Below, in pieces: positions 53,077 to 61,883 of a stretch of DNA of 64,000 nucleotides. The stretch comes from Xanthomonas sp. DAR 34887 (GTDB lineage Bacteria; Pseudomonadota; Gammaproteobacteria; Xanthomonadales; Xanthomonadaceae): the NCBI RefSeq assembly GCF_041245805.1, contig NZ_CP162490.1, positions 845,001 through 909,000 on the forward strand, written 5' to 3'. Positions within the stretch are counted from its first letter, which is position 1. Every line of letters starts with the position of its first letter. A program made the position numbers and the translations under genes. The notes under the pieces are model-generated. The model had not been told where the DNA came from. It was given only the letters and a program-made list of their open reading frames with translations, and ran no database searches.

Positions 53077-54018
53077 ATGGAACTGGGACTTGTGGGCTTG
53101 GGCCGGATGGGCGCGAACATGGCCGAGCGGCTGGTGCGTGGCGGCCACCGCGTGGTCGGCTTCGACCTGGGCGAGGCGGCGCGCAGCGCGGCGCAGCAGC
53201 GCGGCGTGGAGACCGCGGACACGATGGCAGCGCTGGTCGCGGCACTGCCGGCGCCGCGCGCGGTGTGGCTGATGGTGCCGTCCGGCAAGATCGTCGACGA
53301 CACCCTGGCCGCCCTGTTGCCGCTGCTGGCCGAAGGCGATGTGGTCGTGGACGGCGGCAATTCCTACTACAAGGATTCGATGCGCCGCGCCGCCGAGTTG
53401 GCCGCGCACGGCATCGCCTACGTCGACTGCGGCACCAGCGGCGGCGTGTGGGGCCTGAAGGAAGGCTACAGCCTGATGATCGGCGGCGACGAAGCGGCGG
53501 TCGGCCGGCTCAACCCGCTGTTCGCGACCCTGGCGCCGGCCACCGATGCCGGCTGGGGCCGGGTCGGTCCCAGCGGTGCCGGCCACTTTGCCAAAATGGT
53601 CCACAACGGCATCGAGTACGGAATGATGCAGGCCTATGCCGAAGGCTTCGCGCTGATGGCGCGCAAGCAAGAGTTCGACCTGGACCTGCACCAGATCGCC
53701 GAAGTCTGGCGCCAGGGCAGCGTGGTGCGTTCGTGGCTGCTGGACCTGTGTTCGGATGCGTTGGGCGATAACCCCACCCTGGCCGGGATCGCGCCCTATG
53801 TCGAAGATTCCGGCGAAGGCCGCTGGACGGTGGCCGAGGCGATCGACCTCAACGTCCCCGCGCCGGTGATCACCTTGTCGCTGCTGGAACGGCTGCGCTC
53901 GCGCGACGACGATTCGTTCACCGACAAGCTGCTGTCGGCGATGCGCAACCAGTTCGGTGGGCACGCGATCAAGCACGAAACGCCGGCCGTGCCGCCGTCC
54001 GGGACCGCGGCCGGGTAA
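53077..54018 (+). CDS. 6-phosphogluconate dehydrogenase (decarboxylating), short GntZ/YqeC type
   Basis: Encodes 313 aa, the length of the short, typically NAD-preferring family rather than the 470-aa Gnd. Signatures are LGRMGANMAERLVRGGH, GNSYYKDSMRRA, DCGTSGGVWGLKEGYSLMIGG and GHFAKMVHNGIEYGMMQAYAEGF with the catalytic Lys. It oxidises 6-phosphogluconate to ribulose 5-phosphate and CO2. It converges on the next gene with 15 bp between stops. Confidence 0.93.
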   Translation: MELGLVGLGRMGANMAERLVRGGHRVVGFDLGEAARSAAQQRGVETADTMAALVAALPAPRAVWLMVPSGKIVDDTLAALLPLLAEGDVVVDGGNSYYKDSMRRAAELAAHGIAYVDCGTSGGVWGLKEGYSLMIGGDEAAVGRLNPLFATLAPATDAGWGRVGPSGAGHFAKMVHNGIEYGMMQAYAEGFALMARKQEFDLDLHQIAEVWRQGSVVRSWLLDLCSDALGDNPTLAGIAPYVEDSGEGRWTVAEAIDLNVPAPVITLSLLERLRSRDDDSFTDKLLSAMRNQFGGHAIKHETPAVPPSGTAAG

Positions 54019-54033
54019 GCGAGCGACGGCGGT

Positions 54034-55077
54034 TCAGTCCAGCGCCAGCGTGCGGCCTTCGGCGGCGCTGCGCTGGCCGAGCTCGAGCAAGCGCATGACC
54101 GCCAGCGCCTGCGCCGCATCCACCGGCGCGGGCGCGCGTCCGGCCATCGCCTCGCGAAAGCCGGCATAGCACTGCCGATAGTCGCCGCGCTGCGTCTGCA
54201 GCGCGTGCATCGTGGTGCTGCCGTCGTCGGCAACCAGTGTCAGCTGGCCGGCGAGCGGATCCTCGCCCCATTGCGGCGCGGCCGGAGTGAGCCCGGCGCG
54301 CAACTGCGCTTCCTGCGTGTCCAGTCCCTGCTTGAGGTAGCTGCCACGTTCGCCATGCACGGCGAAGCGCAGCCCGTTCGCCGCGACCAGCGAGCCGGCA
54401 TGCAGCACCGCACGCAGTCGCGGGTAGCGCAGCACAGCATGGAAATAATCGGTCGCCTGGGCGCCACGGCGCTGCAGCGCCAGGTCGACCTGGATCGCCT
54501 CCGGCAGGCCGAACAGTTGCAGGGCCTGGTCGAGCAGGTGCGGCCCCAGGTCGAACCACAATCCGGAGCCGGGCAGCGCATGCTCGCGCCAGCGGTTGCC
54601 GACCTGCGGGCGATGACGATCGAAGTGCGAATGGAACTCGGCGATCTCGCCGAGCGTGCCCGCGTCCAGCAACGCGCGCAGGGTGAGGAAGTCGCCGTCC
54701 CAGCGCCGGTTCTGGAACACGCTGACGATGCGTCCGGCGCGTTGCGCCTGCGCGATGATCCGCTGCGCCTCGTCCACGTCCAGGGCGAACGGCTTGTCCA
54801 CGAGCACGTGCTTGCGCTGCGCCAGTGCCGCCAGCGCCAACGGCGCATGGGTCTGGTTCGGCGTGGCCACCACCACCGCATCGACCTGCGGATCGGCGAA
54901 GGCCTGCTGCGCGTCGGCGACGATGCGCGCCCTCGGGTACGCCGCGGCGGCCTCGTCGTGGCGACTGGACACGATGGTGTGCAGGCGCAGGCCCGGTGTG
55001 TGCGCGATCAACGGCGCATGGAACACGCGGCCGACGAACCCATAACCGAGCAGGGCGAGATTGAAGGTCTGGTCCAT
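54034..55077 (-). CDS. Gfo/Idh/MocA-family oxidoreductase
   Basis: Encodes 347 aa from MDQTFNLALLGYG. The Rossmann motif is LLGYGFVGRVFHAPLI, followed by VVVATPNQTHAPLALAAL and the catalytic-Lys motif VLVDKPFALD (near residue 94). The C-terminal domain has GSGLWFDLGPHLLDQAL. The sequence is close in style to YdgJ/YvaA-like scyllo-inositol or sugar dehydrogenases. The substrate is not determined. Confidence 0.88.
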   Translation of the reverse strand: MDQTFNLALLGYGFVGRVFHAPLIAHTPGLRLHTIVSSRHDEAAAAYPRARIVADAQQAFADPQVDAVVVATPNQTHAPLALAALAQRKHVLVDKPFALDVDEAQRIIAQAQRAGRIVSVFQNRRWDGDFLTLRALLDAGTLGEIAEFHSHFDRHRPQVGNRWREHALPGSGLWFDLGPHLLDQALQLFGLPEAIQVDLALQRRGAQATDYFHAVLRYPRLRAVLHAGSLVAANGLRFAVHGERGSYLKQGLDTQEAQLRAGLTPAAPQWGEDPLAGQLTLVADDGSTTMHALQTQRGDYRQCYAGFREAMAGRAPAPVDAAQALAVMRLLELGQRSAAEGRTLALD

Positions 55078-55230
55078 GGCGTGCGAGTGGCGATGCGAGG
55101 CGGGACAGTATCCCGGCAAGTGTCTTCACCCGGTGTACACGCCCTTCACGCTGCCGCGATTTTGCGGTCACGTCGCTTGTACGCCGCCATGCCGACACTC
55201 CGCTCCACACCTTCAAGGGAGGAGGACATC

Positions 55231-55620
55231 ATGAAAAAGTTCACGTCGCCCACGCTGCTCAGCGTCGCACTCGCCTTCGGTCTGACCCTGGCCGCCGGCC
55301 AGGCCCTCGCCGTCGATCCGCCGACCACCGCCGACAAGGACCATGCTGGCATGGCCCACAACGACGGCATGCAGCACGACTCCAAGGAGCCGGTCACCGA
55401 CACCTGGATCACCACCAAGGTGAAGGCCGATCTGCTCGCCACCAAGGACGTCTCCGGTACCGACATCAAGGTCGAGACGCTCAATGGCACGGTCAAGCTG
55501 TCCGGTGCGGTCGAAAGCAAGGCGCAGCGCGACAAGGCCGTGTCGGTCACCAAGATGATCGACGGGGTCAAGAAGGTCGATTCGACCGGCCTGAAAGTGA
55601 CGGGCGCAGCCAAGCACTGA
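55231..55620 (+). CDS. Periplasmic BON-domain protein
   Basis: Encodes 129 aa with a signal peptide (cut near ALA-V) and an unusually strong ribosome site (AAGGGAGGAGG). The single BON domain (about 60-125) has ITTKVKADLLATKDVSGTDI and VKLSGAVESKAQRDKAV. Single-BON proteins of this kind resemble OsmY relatives and are often stress-induced lipid- or envelope-associated proteins. A short His/Met-rich stretch (DHAGMAHNDGMQHD, 37-50) lies before the domain and might bind metal. Confidence 0.88.
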   Translation: MKKFTSPTLLSVALAFGLTLAAGQALAVDPPTTADKDHAGMAHNDGMQHDSKEPVTDTWITTKVKADLLATKDVSGTDIKVETLNGTVKLSGAVESKAQRDKAVSVTKMIDGVKKVDSTGLKVTGAAKH

Positions 55621-55682
55621 GCCACGCCACCGGTGAAGGCGGTGGAGCGCGAGACGAGGCGCGCTCCGCCGCTGTCCCTGCG

Positions 55683-55707
55683 ACGCACTCTCCGGAGTGC
55701 GTTTTTT
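55683..55707 (+). terminator. Intrinsic terminator of the BON gene
   Basis: Exact 8-bp arms ACGCACTC/GAGTGCGT with TCCG loop, followed by five T residues. Confidence 0.9.
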
Positions 55708-55820
55708 GTGGGCGGCACATTCGCGCACTGCGGCCATCACGCGGCGTATCGCCGCGCTTCGCGCTGCATTGACGCTCATTCAGTCATCATCCAGCCACGT
55801 TAGCTACCAGGCGAATTGCC

Positions 55821-56183
55821 ATGTTGGATGCTTACTCTCCAGCCGCGTCCAGTCACGCGGCCTCGCACGCCGCGCCGCCCGACGCGGTAGATACGACGCT
55901 CCCCTCGACCGGCGCACCGCCGCGCCCGTCCTCGCTGCTCCTGGCGATGCGCCAGCTCGAATCCAAGCTGGGCATGATGCTGGTCACCTTCCACGACGAT
56001 GCCGGGTTCTGGCGCGCCTTCGCCAGGCTGATGCAGGACCTGGACAAGGACCTCACCGCCGGCGAGCGCGCGCGCCTGCATAGCCACGCCGATTTCCTGC
56101 TGGTACGGGCCGGAATGTCGTCGTGGACGCTGATTGGCGCAACGCACGCTGCCGCCGCCGGCGCGCGGGCGGCGGCACGCTGA
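55821..56183 (+). CDS. Small hypothetical protein
   Basis: Encodes 120 aa with no recognised family. Residues 1-36 are Ala/Ser/Pro-rich and probably disordered. Residues 37-105 look like two or three helices (SLLLAMRQLESKLGMM, DDAGFWRAFARLMQDLDKDLT). The end is Ala-rich. It has a terminator of its own at 56211-56238, which supports a real transcription unit. Confidence 0.6.
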   Translation: MLDAYSPAASSHAASHAAPPDAVDTTLPSTGAPPRPSSLLLAMRQLESKLGMMLVTFHDDAGFWRAFARLMQDLDKDLTAGERARLHSHADFLLVRAGMSSWTLIGATHAAAAGARAAAR

Positions 56184-56210
56184 TCCAGTCCGATCGTATG
56201 GTTGCAACGA

Positions 56211-56238
56211 TGGGCGGCGTACAGCCGCCCATTTCTTT
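56211..56238 (+). terminator. Probable terminator after the small hypothetical gene
   Basis: 8-bp stem TGGGCGGC/GCCGCCCA with a 5-nt loop, followed by TTTCTTT. Confidence 0.75.
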
Positions 56239-56383
56239 GTGCCAAAATCGTTAAGATAAAGCCGTATTCAGGTGGTGCGACGGGAGCTTGCGCGAAGCCT
56301 GAATAATTCATCGTATGCCTGCGTGGATCGGCGACAATGCCGCCCCCGTTGTCGCTGCCATCTTTCATCGTCCAAGAACAGAT

Positions 56384-58195
56384 ATGCAGATCACCGCCAA
56401 ACATGACGCCTGGGACCGCTGGCGTTTGCCGCTGCTGGCGCTGGCGGTGGTCCTGATCGTGATCCTGCCCTCGTTGCTGTTGCGGCAGATGAGCGAAAGC
56501 ACCTTGCTTGCGGCAGATTGGGTCAGCCATAGCCAGGAGGTCACGGCGACGCTCAGCCGGCTGGAAGCGGATATGCGCGACATGGAGTCGGCGGCGATGG
56601 CGATGTCGCACGAGGTCGACTCGCCGATCCTGCGTGCCCGCTTCCGCGAGTCGCGCGCGTCGATCGCTCCGACCATCGCGCGCCTGGTCGAGCTGACCCG
56701 CGACAACCCCGACCAGCAGGTGCGCATCGGCCGCCTGCAGAGCACCCTGGAACGGCGCAGCCTGCTGGCGGGGCGCATCGCCGAGAACCGCGACCCGGAA
56801 CGGATCCGCGGCTTGATCCAGGAAATGACCGCGGACAATCCGATCCGCGGCCTGGTCGCCGAACTGCAGAAGCGCGAGGATGCGCTGCTGATCGAACGCA
56901 CCGCCGACGCCGACCAGCGGCGGATGCTGGCTTCGGCGATCAGCTGGGTGTCGCTGGCGGTGCAGTTGTTGCTGCTGGGTCTGGTGATCTGGCTGCTGCA
57001 ACGGCAGATCGGCCGGCGCCTGGACGCCGAGCGGCACATGCTGCGCGCCAATGCCCGCGCCGCCGCGGTGCTGCAGACGGTGCGCGAGCCGATCGTGCTG
57101 CTCGACAGCGAGCAGCGCATGCTGATGCACAACGCCGCCTTCGGCGAACTGTACGGGCTGGACCCGGCGCGTCCGACCAAGATGCTGGCCGATGTCGGCG
57201 ACGGCGTCTGGCAGGACAGCGTCATCGTCCAGCGCCTGGCCGACGTGCTGCTGCGCGGGCGCGAGCTGTGGGATTTCGAACACGAGCAGCTCGGTGCGGA
57301 CGGTGTCGCTCGCACCATGCTGCTGAACGCGCGGCGCATGCCGCTGCCGGACAGCGACGACGAAGTGGTGCTGATGACGGTCAGCGACATCAGCCTGCAG
57401 AAGGCCTCGCAGCAGCGGATCCAGATGCTCAACCGGCAGCTGGAGGGCAAGGTGGAGCAGGTCTCGGAGGTCAATCGCGAACTGGAGGCCTTCAGCTATT
57501 CGGTTTCCCACGATCTGCGCGCACCGCTGCGCCATGTCGCCGGCTTCGCCGACAAGCTGGCCCGCCATCTCGGCGACGACGCCGACGAGAAGAGCCGCCA
57601 CTATCTGGAAGTGATCGGCACCTCGGCGCGGCGCATGGCCTCGCTGATCGACGACCTGCTGGTCTACTCGCGCCTGGGCCGCAGCGCGCTGCGCCTGCAG
57701 GCGGTGGACATGCAGTCGCTGGTGGCGGAGACGCGCTCGGTGCTGGACGCCAATTTCCAGTCCGACCACGCCGGCAGCGGCCACCGCATCGAGTGGAGCG
57801 TGGCGCCGCTGCCGATCCTGGTCGCCGACGAGAACATGATGCGCCAGCTGTGGCTGAACCTGCTCGGCAACGCGGTCAAGTACAGCGCCAAGCGCGAGGT
57901 CGCGGTGATCGAGGTCGGCTATCAGCTGCAGGCGGACGGCAGCCACCACTTCAGCGTGCGCGACAACGGCGCCGGTTTCGACATGGCCTATGCGGCCAAA
58001 CTGTTCGGCGTGTTCCAGCGCCTGCACAAGGCCAGCGAGTACACCGGCACCGGCATCGGCCTGGCCAGCGTCCGCCGCGTACTGACCCGCCACGGCGGCC
58101 AGATCTGGGCCGACGCGGCGCCGGACCAGGGCGCCACCTTCCATTTCGTCTTACCCCCCGCGCTCGAAGCGCCTACCAACGAGTTGACCGCATGA
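56384..58195 (+). CDS. Membrane sensor histidine kinase
   Basis: Encodes 603 aa (a longer in-frame start at 56315 is possible). Two transmembrane helices (about 16-36 and 186-208) flank a helical CHASE3-like periplasmic domain. A PAS domain follows (about 225-335), then the kinase core: SVSHDLRAPLRHVAGF with the phosphoacceptor His, LWLNLLGNAVKYSA (N box), DNGAGFD (G1) and GTGIGL (G2). It overlaps the response-regulator gene by ATGA, as in phytochrome-like and Rcp1-type pairs. The signal sensed is unknown. Confidence 0.92.
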   Translation: MQITAKHDAWDRWRLPLLALAVVLIVILPSLLLRQMSESTLLAADWVSHSQEVTATLSRLEADMRDMESAAMAMSHEVDSPILRARFRESRASIAPTIARLVELTRDNPDQQVRIGRLQSTLERRSLLAGRIAENRDPERIRGLIQEMTADNPIRGLVAELQKREDALLIERTADADQRRMLASAISWVSLAVQLLLLGLVIWLLQRQIGRRLDAERHMLRANARAAAVLQTVREPIVLLDSEQRMLMHNAAFGELYGLDPARPTKMLADVGDGVWQDSVIVQRLADVLLRGRELWDFEHEQLGADGVARTMLLNARRMPLPDSDDEVVLMTVSDISLQKASQQRIQMLNRQLEGKVEQVSEVNRELEAFSYSVSHDLRAPLRHVAGFADKLARHLGDDADEKSRHYLEVIGTSARRMASLIDDLLVYSRLGRSALRLQAVDMQSLVAETRSVLDANFQSDHAGSGHRIEWSVAPLPILVADENMMRQLWLNLLGNAVKYSAKREVAVIEVGYQLQADGSHHFSVRDNGAGFDMAYAAKLFGVFQRLHKASEYTGTGIGLASVRRVLTRHGGQIWADAAPDQGATFHFVLPPALEAPTNELTA

Positions 58196-58632
58196 CCGCC
58201 ATCCGCACCATCCTGCTTGCCGAAGACAGCCCCGCCGATGCCGAAATGGCGGTCGATGCGCTGCGCGACGCGCGCCTGGCCAATCCCATCGTCCATGTCG
58301 AAGACGGCGTGGAGGCGATGGACTACCTGTTGCGCCGCGGCGCCTACGCCGACCGCGAGGAGGGCCTGCCGGCGGTGCTGCTGCTGGACATCAAGATGCC
58401 GCGCATGGACGGACTGGAAGTGCTCAAGCTGGTGCGCAGCGACGAATCCCTCAAGCGCCTGCCGGTGGTGATCCTGTCGTCCTCGCGCGAGGAAAGCGAC
58501 CTGGCGCGCAGCTGGGACCTGGGCGTCAATGCCTACGTGGTCAAGCCGGTGGACGTGGACCAGTTCTTCACTGCGGTGAAGACGCTGGGCACCTTCTGGG
58601 CGCTGATCAACCAGGCGCCGGACAAAGAGTAA
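58192..58632 (+). CDS. Single-domain response regulator, Rcp1-like
   Basis: Encodes 146 aa, a stand-alone receiver without output domain. Acidic pocket LLAEDSPADAEM, phosphoacceptor Asp in VLLLDIKMPRMDG, Ser in LSSSREESD and Lys in VVKPVD. It probably shuttles phosphate from the upstream kinase, perhaps to the downstream hybrid protein. Confidence 0.93.
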   Translation: MTAIRTILLAEDSPADAEMAVDALRDARLANPIVHVEDGVEAMDYLLRRGAYADREEGLPAVLLLDIKMPRMDGLEVLKLVRSDESLKRLPVVILSSSREESDLARSWDLGVNAYVVKPVDVDQFFTAVKTLGTFWALINQAPDKE

Positions 58633-58638
58633 GCGCGC

Positions 58639-60153
58639 ATGCCCATGACCGGCACCAATCTCGGACCGATCCGGATCCTCATGGTCGAGGATTCCCCGGA
58701 AGACGCCGAGCTGCTGTCCGACCAGTTGCTGGACGCCGGCCTGGAAGCGTCCTTTCGGCGGGTGGAAGGCGAGTCTGCGCTGCGCGAGGCGCTGCGCGAG
58801 TTCGCGCCGGACATCGTGCTGTCGGATCTGAGCATGCCGGGTTTCTCCGGGCACCAGGCGCTGCGCGTGCTGCGCGAGCACAGCACCTCGGTGCCCTTCA
58901 TCTTCGTCTCCGGCACGATCGGCGAGGAGACCGCGGTGGAGGCGCTGCGCGACGGCGCCAACGACTACATCATCAAGCACAACCCGACGCGGTTGCCGTC
59001 GGCGGTGGCGCGCGCGATCCGCGAGGCGCGCACCGAGCGCGAGCGGCAGCGGGTCGAGGGCGAGCTGATGCGCGCGCAGCGGCTGGAGAGCCTGGCGATG
59101 CTCGCCGCCGGCCTGAGCCACGACCTGCGCAACATCCTGCAGCCGCTGCTGATCGTGCCGGAACTGATGATCGGGCGCAGCGACGACCCGCAGCTGCGGC
59201 ACCTGGCCGAGGTCATCGCCGAGTGCGGCCGGCGCGGCCACGAGATGGCCGAATCGATGCTGTCGTTCGTGCGCGGATCGCGCACGCGCAGCGAGCGGGT
59301 GTCCATCGCCGGGCTGTTCCAGGCGGTGCAGATGCTGCTCAAGAGCAGCCTGCCCGAGCGGGTCGACCTGCAGGTGGAGGTGGCCGACGCCGAGCTGTCG
59401 ATCGAGGCGAACTACACCGAGTTGCAGCAGTGCCTGCTCAACCTTGGCCTGAACGCGATCCAGGCGATGCCCGATGGCGGCACGCTGACCATCTCGGCGA
59501 CGCCGGCGCTCGGCGCCGACGGCAGCGAGCAGGTGCGGATCCTGGTCCGCGACACCGGCGTGGGCATGGATGCGGACACCCAGGCGCAGCTGTTCAGTCC
59601 GTTCTTCACCACCAAGGCCGACGGAACCGGCCTGGGTCTGATCTCGTGCAAGCGCATCGTCGAAAGCTACGGCGGCAGCATCGGCGTGGACAGCACGCCG
59701 GGCGCGGGCACCTGCTTCGAACTGCTGATCCCGCTGCGCGGCCACGCACCCTCGGCCGAGCCGGAGCCGGCGATGCCGATCGGCAAGGGCCAGCGCGTGT
59801 TGCTGGTGGATGGCGAGGCCACGCGCCTTTCGCTGCTCGGCAACGCCTTGTCCAGCCAGGGCTACCAGCCGCAGCTGGCGTCCGACGGCGCCGCGGCGCT
59901 GCGCGAGGTGCGCGAACACGGCATGCCGGATCTGGTGATCGTGGACAGCGACATCATCCTGCTGTCGGCGGTGAGCCTGCTGCTGGCGCTGCAGGACATG
60001 GACTACCGCGGCCCGGCGATCGTGCTGGAGGATGCCGGCACCGCCCTGCAGCGCGATCATTTCCCGCGCGACATCGCCGTGCACGTCCTGCGCAAGCCGC
60101 TGGAGATGCAGCGCGTGTTCCGCGCGGTGGCGCATGCGTTGGAAAGCGGCTGA
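58639..60153 (+). CDS. Receiver-kinase-receiver hybrid signalling protein
   Basis: Encodes 504 aa, predicted soluble. The N-terminal receiver (about 10-130) has MVEDSPEDAE, DIVLSDLSMPG and the Lys in YIIKHN. The middle is a ZraS/AtoS-style kinase with GLSHDLRNILQPLL, QCLLNLGLNAIQAM, DTGVGMD and GTGLGL. The C-terminal receiver (about 385-500) keeps the probable phospho-Asp (VIVDSDI) and Lys (LRKPLE). Its acidic pair is reduced to DGE and the Ser/Thr is missing, so it may be a weak or non-phosphorylated receiver. It is the third gene of the operon. Confidence 0.88.
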   Translation: MPMTGTNLGPIRILMVEDSPEDAELLSDQLLDAGLEASFRRVEGESALREALREFAPDIVLSDLSMPGFSGHQALRVLREHSTSVPFIFVSGTIGEETAVEALRDGANDYIIKHNPTRLPSAVARAIREARTERERQRVEGELMRAQRLESLAMLAAGLSHDLRNILQPLLIVPELMIGRSDDPQLRHLAEVIAECGRRGHEMAESMLSFVRGSRTRSERVSIAGLFQAVQMLLKSSLPERVDLQVEVADAELSIEANYTELQQCLLNLGLNAIQAMPDGGTLTISATPALGADGSEQVRILVRDTGVGMDADTQAQLFSPFFTTKADGTGLGLISCKRIVESYGGSIGVDSTPGAGTCFELLIPLRGHAPSAEPEPAMPIGKGQRVLLVDGEATRLSLLGNALSSQGYQPQLASDGAAALREVREHGMPDLVIVDSDIILLSAVSLLLALQDMDYRGPAIVLEDAGTALQRDHFPRDIAVHVLRKPLEMQRVFRAVAHALESG

Positions 60154-60155
60154 GA

Positions 60156-60308
60156 GCCGGGATTCGGGATTGGGGAGTCGGGATTCGTTTCAGGCAACGG
60201 CGACGGCAGCGGCACTGTTGCGCCGAAGGTAAAGCGCTTCAGCGCAATCGATCAGATGGCTGGATGCCGCTTTTGCGAATCGCCAATCCCGAATCCCCCA
60301 ATCCCGGC
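60156..60308. repeat. Heptamer-block inverted repeat, copy 5
   Basis: Left arm 60156-60187 begins 2 bp after the hybrid-kinase stop; right arm 60277-60308 ends 1 bp before the Anbu stop. Both arms use the GGGATT version, outer ends GCCGGGA/TCCCGGC. Confidence 0.87.
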
Positions 60309-60309
60309 G

Positions 60310-61149
60310 TCACTGCTGCGACGACTGGTCTTCCGGGTCGCGCCGGGCCGGGACGCGGCGCGGCGGCAGCGGCGGCAGGGCGCTGCGGTTGTCGGCGTCG
60401 CTGTCGACGGTCAGTGCCGGCTCCCAGGGGAAGCGCGGCAGGGTGCGCACCGCGTTCTCCAGCTTGCGCGACCAGGTGTCGTGGATTTCCGCATACAGCG
60501 GCGTGTCCGCTTCCAGGCGCAGGCGCTCGGTGACGCGCAGGTCGTTGCGGCGGATCACTGCCAGGTCGATCGGCATGCCGACCGACAGGTTGGAGCGGAT
60601 GGTGGAATCCAGCGATACCAGCGCGGTGCGCGCGGCGTCCTCCAGCTGCATCTCCGGGCGGATGATGCGGTCCAGGATCGGCTTGCCGTACTTGGATTCG
60701 CCGATCTGCAGGTACGGCGTCTCCGGCGAGGTGGCGATGGCGTTGCCCAGCGGGTAGATCATGTACAGCCCGGGCCGCTCGCCGGCGATCTGCCCGCCCA
60801 GGATCAGGGTCGACTGCACGCTGACGCCGCTGTGCTGGGACTGGTCGGAGAGCTTGACCTGGCTGGAGACCAGCACCTCGCCGACGTACTCGGCGACCTC
60901 GAACAGGTGCTTGAACGAGCGCAGGCTGCGCGGCGCGTCCGGATCGTCCGCGTCGCGCTGCAGCTTGGAGATCGCCAGCTGGGTGGTGGCCAGGTTGCCG
61001 GCCGACATCAGCACGAACACCGCCTGCCCCGGATACTCGAACACATGCAGCTTGCGATGCACGCGGACGTCGTCCAGCGAGGCGTTGGTGCGCGTGTCTG
61101 CGGCGAAGACCAGGCCTTCGTCCACTTCGATGCCTACGCAATAAGTCAT
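60310..61149 (-). CDS. Proteasome-type protease, Anbu-like
   Basis: Encodes 279 aa. It starts MTYCVGI, so the Thr after the initiator Met would be the N-terminal nucleophile as in Anbu (bacterial ancestral beta-subunit) proteins. Ntn-hydrolase markers are GLVFAADTRTN with Asp, HRKLHVFEYPGQ with Lys, and LSAGNLATTQ. The last 35 residues are Pro/Arg-rich. Anbu proteins usually sit with an alpha-E, transglutaminase-like and ATP-grasp set; none is present in the visible flanks. Substrates are unknown. Confidence 0.88.
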   Translation of the reverse strand: MTYCVGIEVDEGLVFAADTRTNASLDDVRVHRKLHVFEYPGQAVFVLMSAGNLATTQLAISKLQRDADDPDAPRSLRSFKHLFEVAEYVGEVLVSSQVKLSDQSQHSGVSVQSTLILGGQIAGERPGLYMIYPLGNAIATSPETPYLQIGESKYGKPILDRIIRPEMQLEDAARTALVSLDSTIRSNLSVGMPIDLAVIRRNDLRVTERLRLEADTPLYAEIHDTWSRKLENAVRTLPRFPWEPALTVDSDADNRSALPPLPPRRVPARRDPEDQSSQQ

Positions 61150-61244
61150 GTCGCTGCCGGAGTTCGATGCGTTTCGATTCTATGCGGGGGGAGACGGGTT
61201 GGCTACCCGTTGACGGTCGCGGCCGCGGCATGCGCGAATATCCC

Positions 61245-61766
61245 ATGACCACCGTGCTCCTCAGTCTGGGCAGCAATCTGCGCCCGCAACAGCATCTGCC
61301 CGCCGCGATCGTTGCGCTGCGCCAGCGTTTCGGCCCGATCGCGGTGTCCCCGACCTACCGCACCCCGGCGGTCGGATTCGACGGCCCACCGTTTCTGAAC
61401 AATGCCGTGTCGTTGCAGACCGAGTGGGAGCTCGACGCGCTGGATGCCTGGCTGCATGCGCTGGAGGACGCCCACGGCCGCGACCGCAGCGGCCCGCGCT
61501 TCAGCGACCGCACCCTGGATATCGACGTGGTGTTCTACGGCGACCGCATCGTCGAAGGCCCCGGCCACCTGCGCATCCCGCGCCCGGAACTGCGCCACGC
61601 CTTCGTGCTCAAGCCGCTGGCCGACATCGCCGCCGACTTCGTCGACCCGCTCAGCGGCCACAGCCTGGGCGCGCTGTGGCAGGCGCATGCGCAGTTCGGG
61701 GAGCCGTTCGAGGTGGTGGAGCTTGGTGAGGCCGGGAGTGGGGAATCGGGAATGGGGAATCGGTAA
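61245..61766 (+). CDS. folK: 2-amino-4-hydroxy-6-hydroxymethyldihydropteridine pyrophosphokinase
   Basis: Encodes 173 aa from MTTVLLSLGSNL. HPPK signatures include SLGSNLRPQQHL, VSPTYRTPAVGF, DRTLDIDVVFYGD and IPRPELRHAFVLKPL. It pyrophosphorylates the pterin precursor in folate synthesis. The last 11 codons and the stop are encoded by the left arm of a heptamer repeat (61731-61763), so the C-terminus Ala-Gly-Ser-Gly-Glu-Ser-Gly is repeat-derived. A pteridine-reductase-like gene converges on it. Confidence 0.94.
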   Translation: MTTVLLSLGSNLRPQQHLPAAIVALRQRFGPIAVSPTYRTPAVGFDGPPFLNNAVSLQTEWELDALDAWLHALEDAHGRDRSGPRFSDRTLDIDVVFYGDRIVEGPGHLRIPRPELRHAFVLKPLADIAADFVDPLSGHSLGALWQAHAQFGEPFEVVELGEAGSGESGMGNR

Positions 61767-61883
61767 AGGCCGGACGCTGGATCGGGTCTTTGGCTGTCAT
61801 GGCGCGGTAAGGAATGGCTCTCAGCAACGACTGGCCTAGGGGCGCTCGCCCATTCCCCATTCCCGATTGCCCATTCCCAGCCG
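61731..61883. repeat. Heptamer-block inverted repeat, copy 6
   Basis: Left arm 61731-61763 lies inside the end of folK. Right arm 61848-61883 (CCCATTCCCCATTCCCGA) abuts the SDR stop codon. Both arms use the GGGAAT version. Confidence 0.87.

Noticed and set aside
55853..58144. A 763-codon open frame on the minus strand.
   Set aside because: It lies antisense to the sensor kinase gene, whose motifs are complete, and has no recognisable domain.
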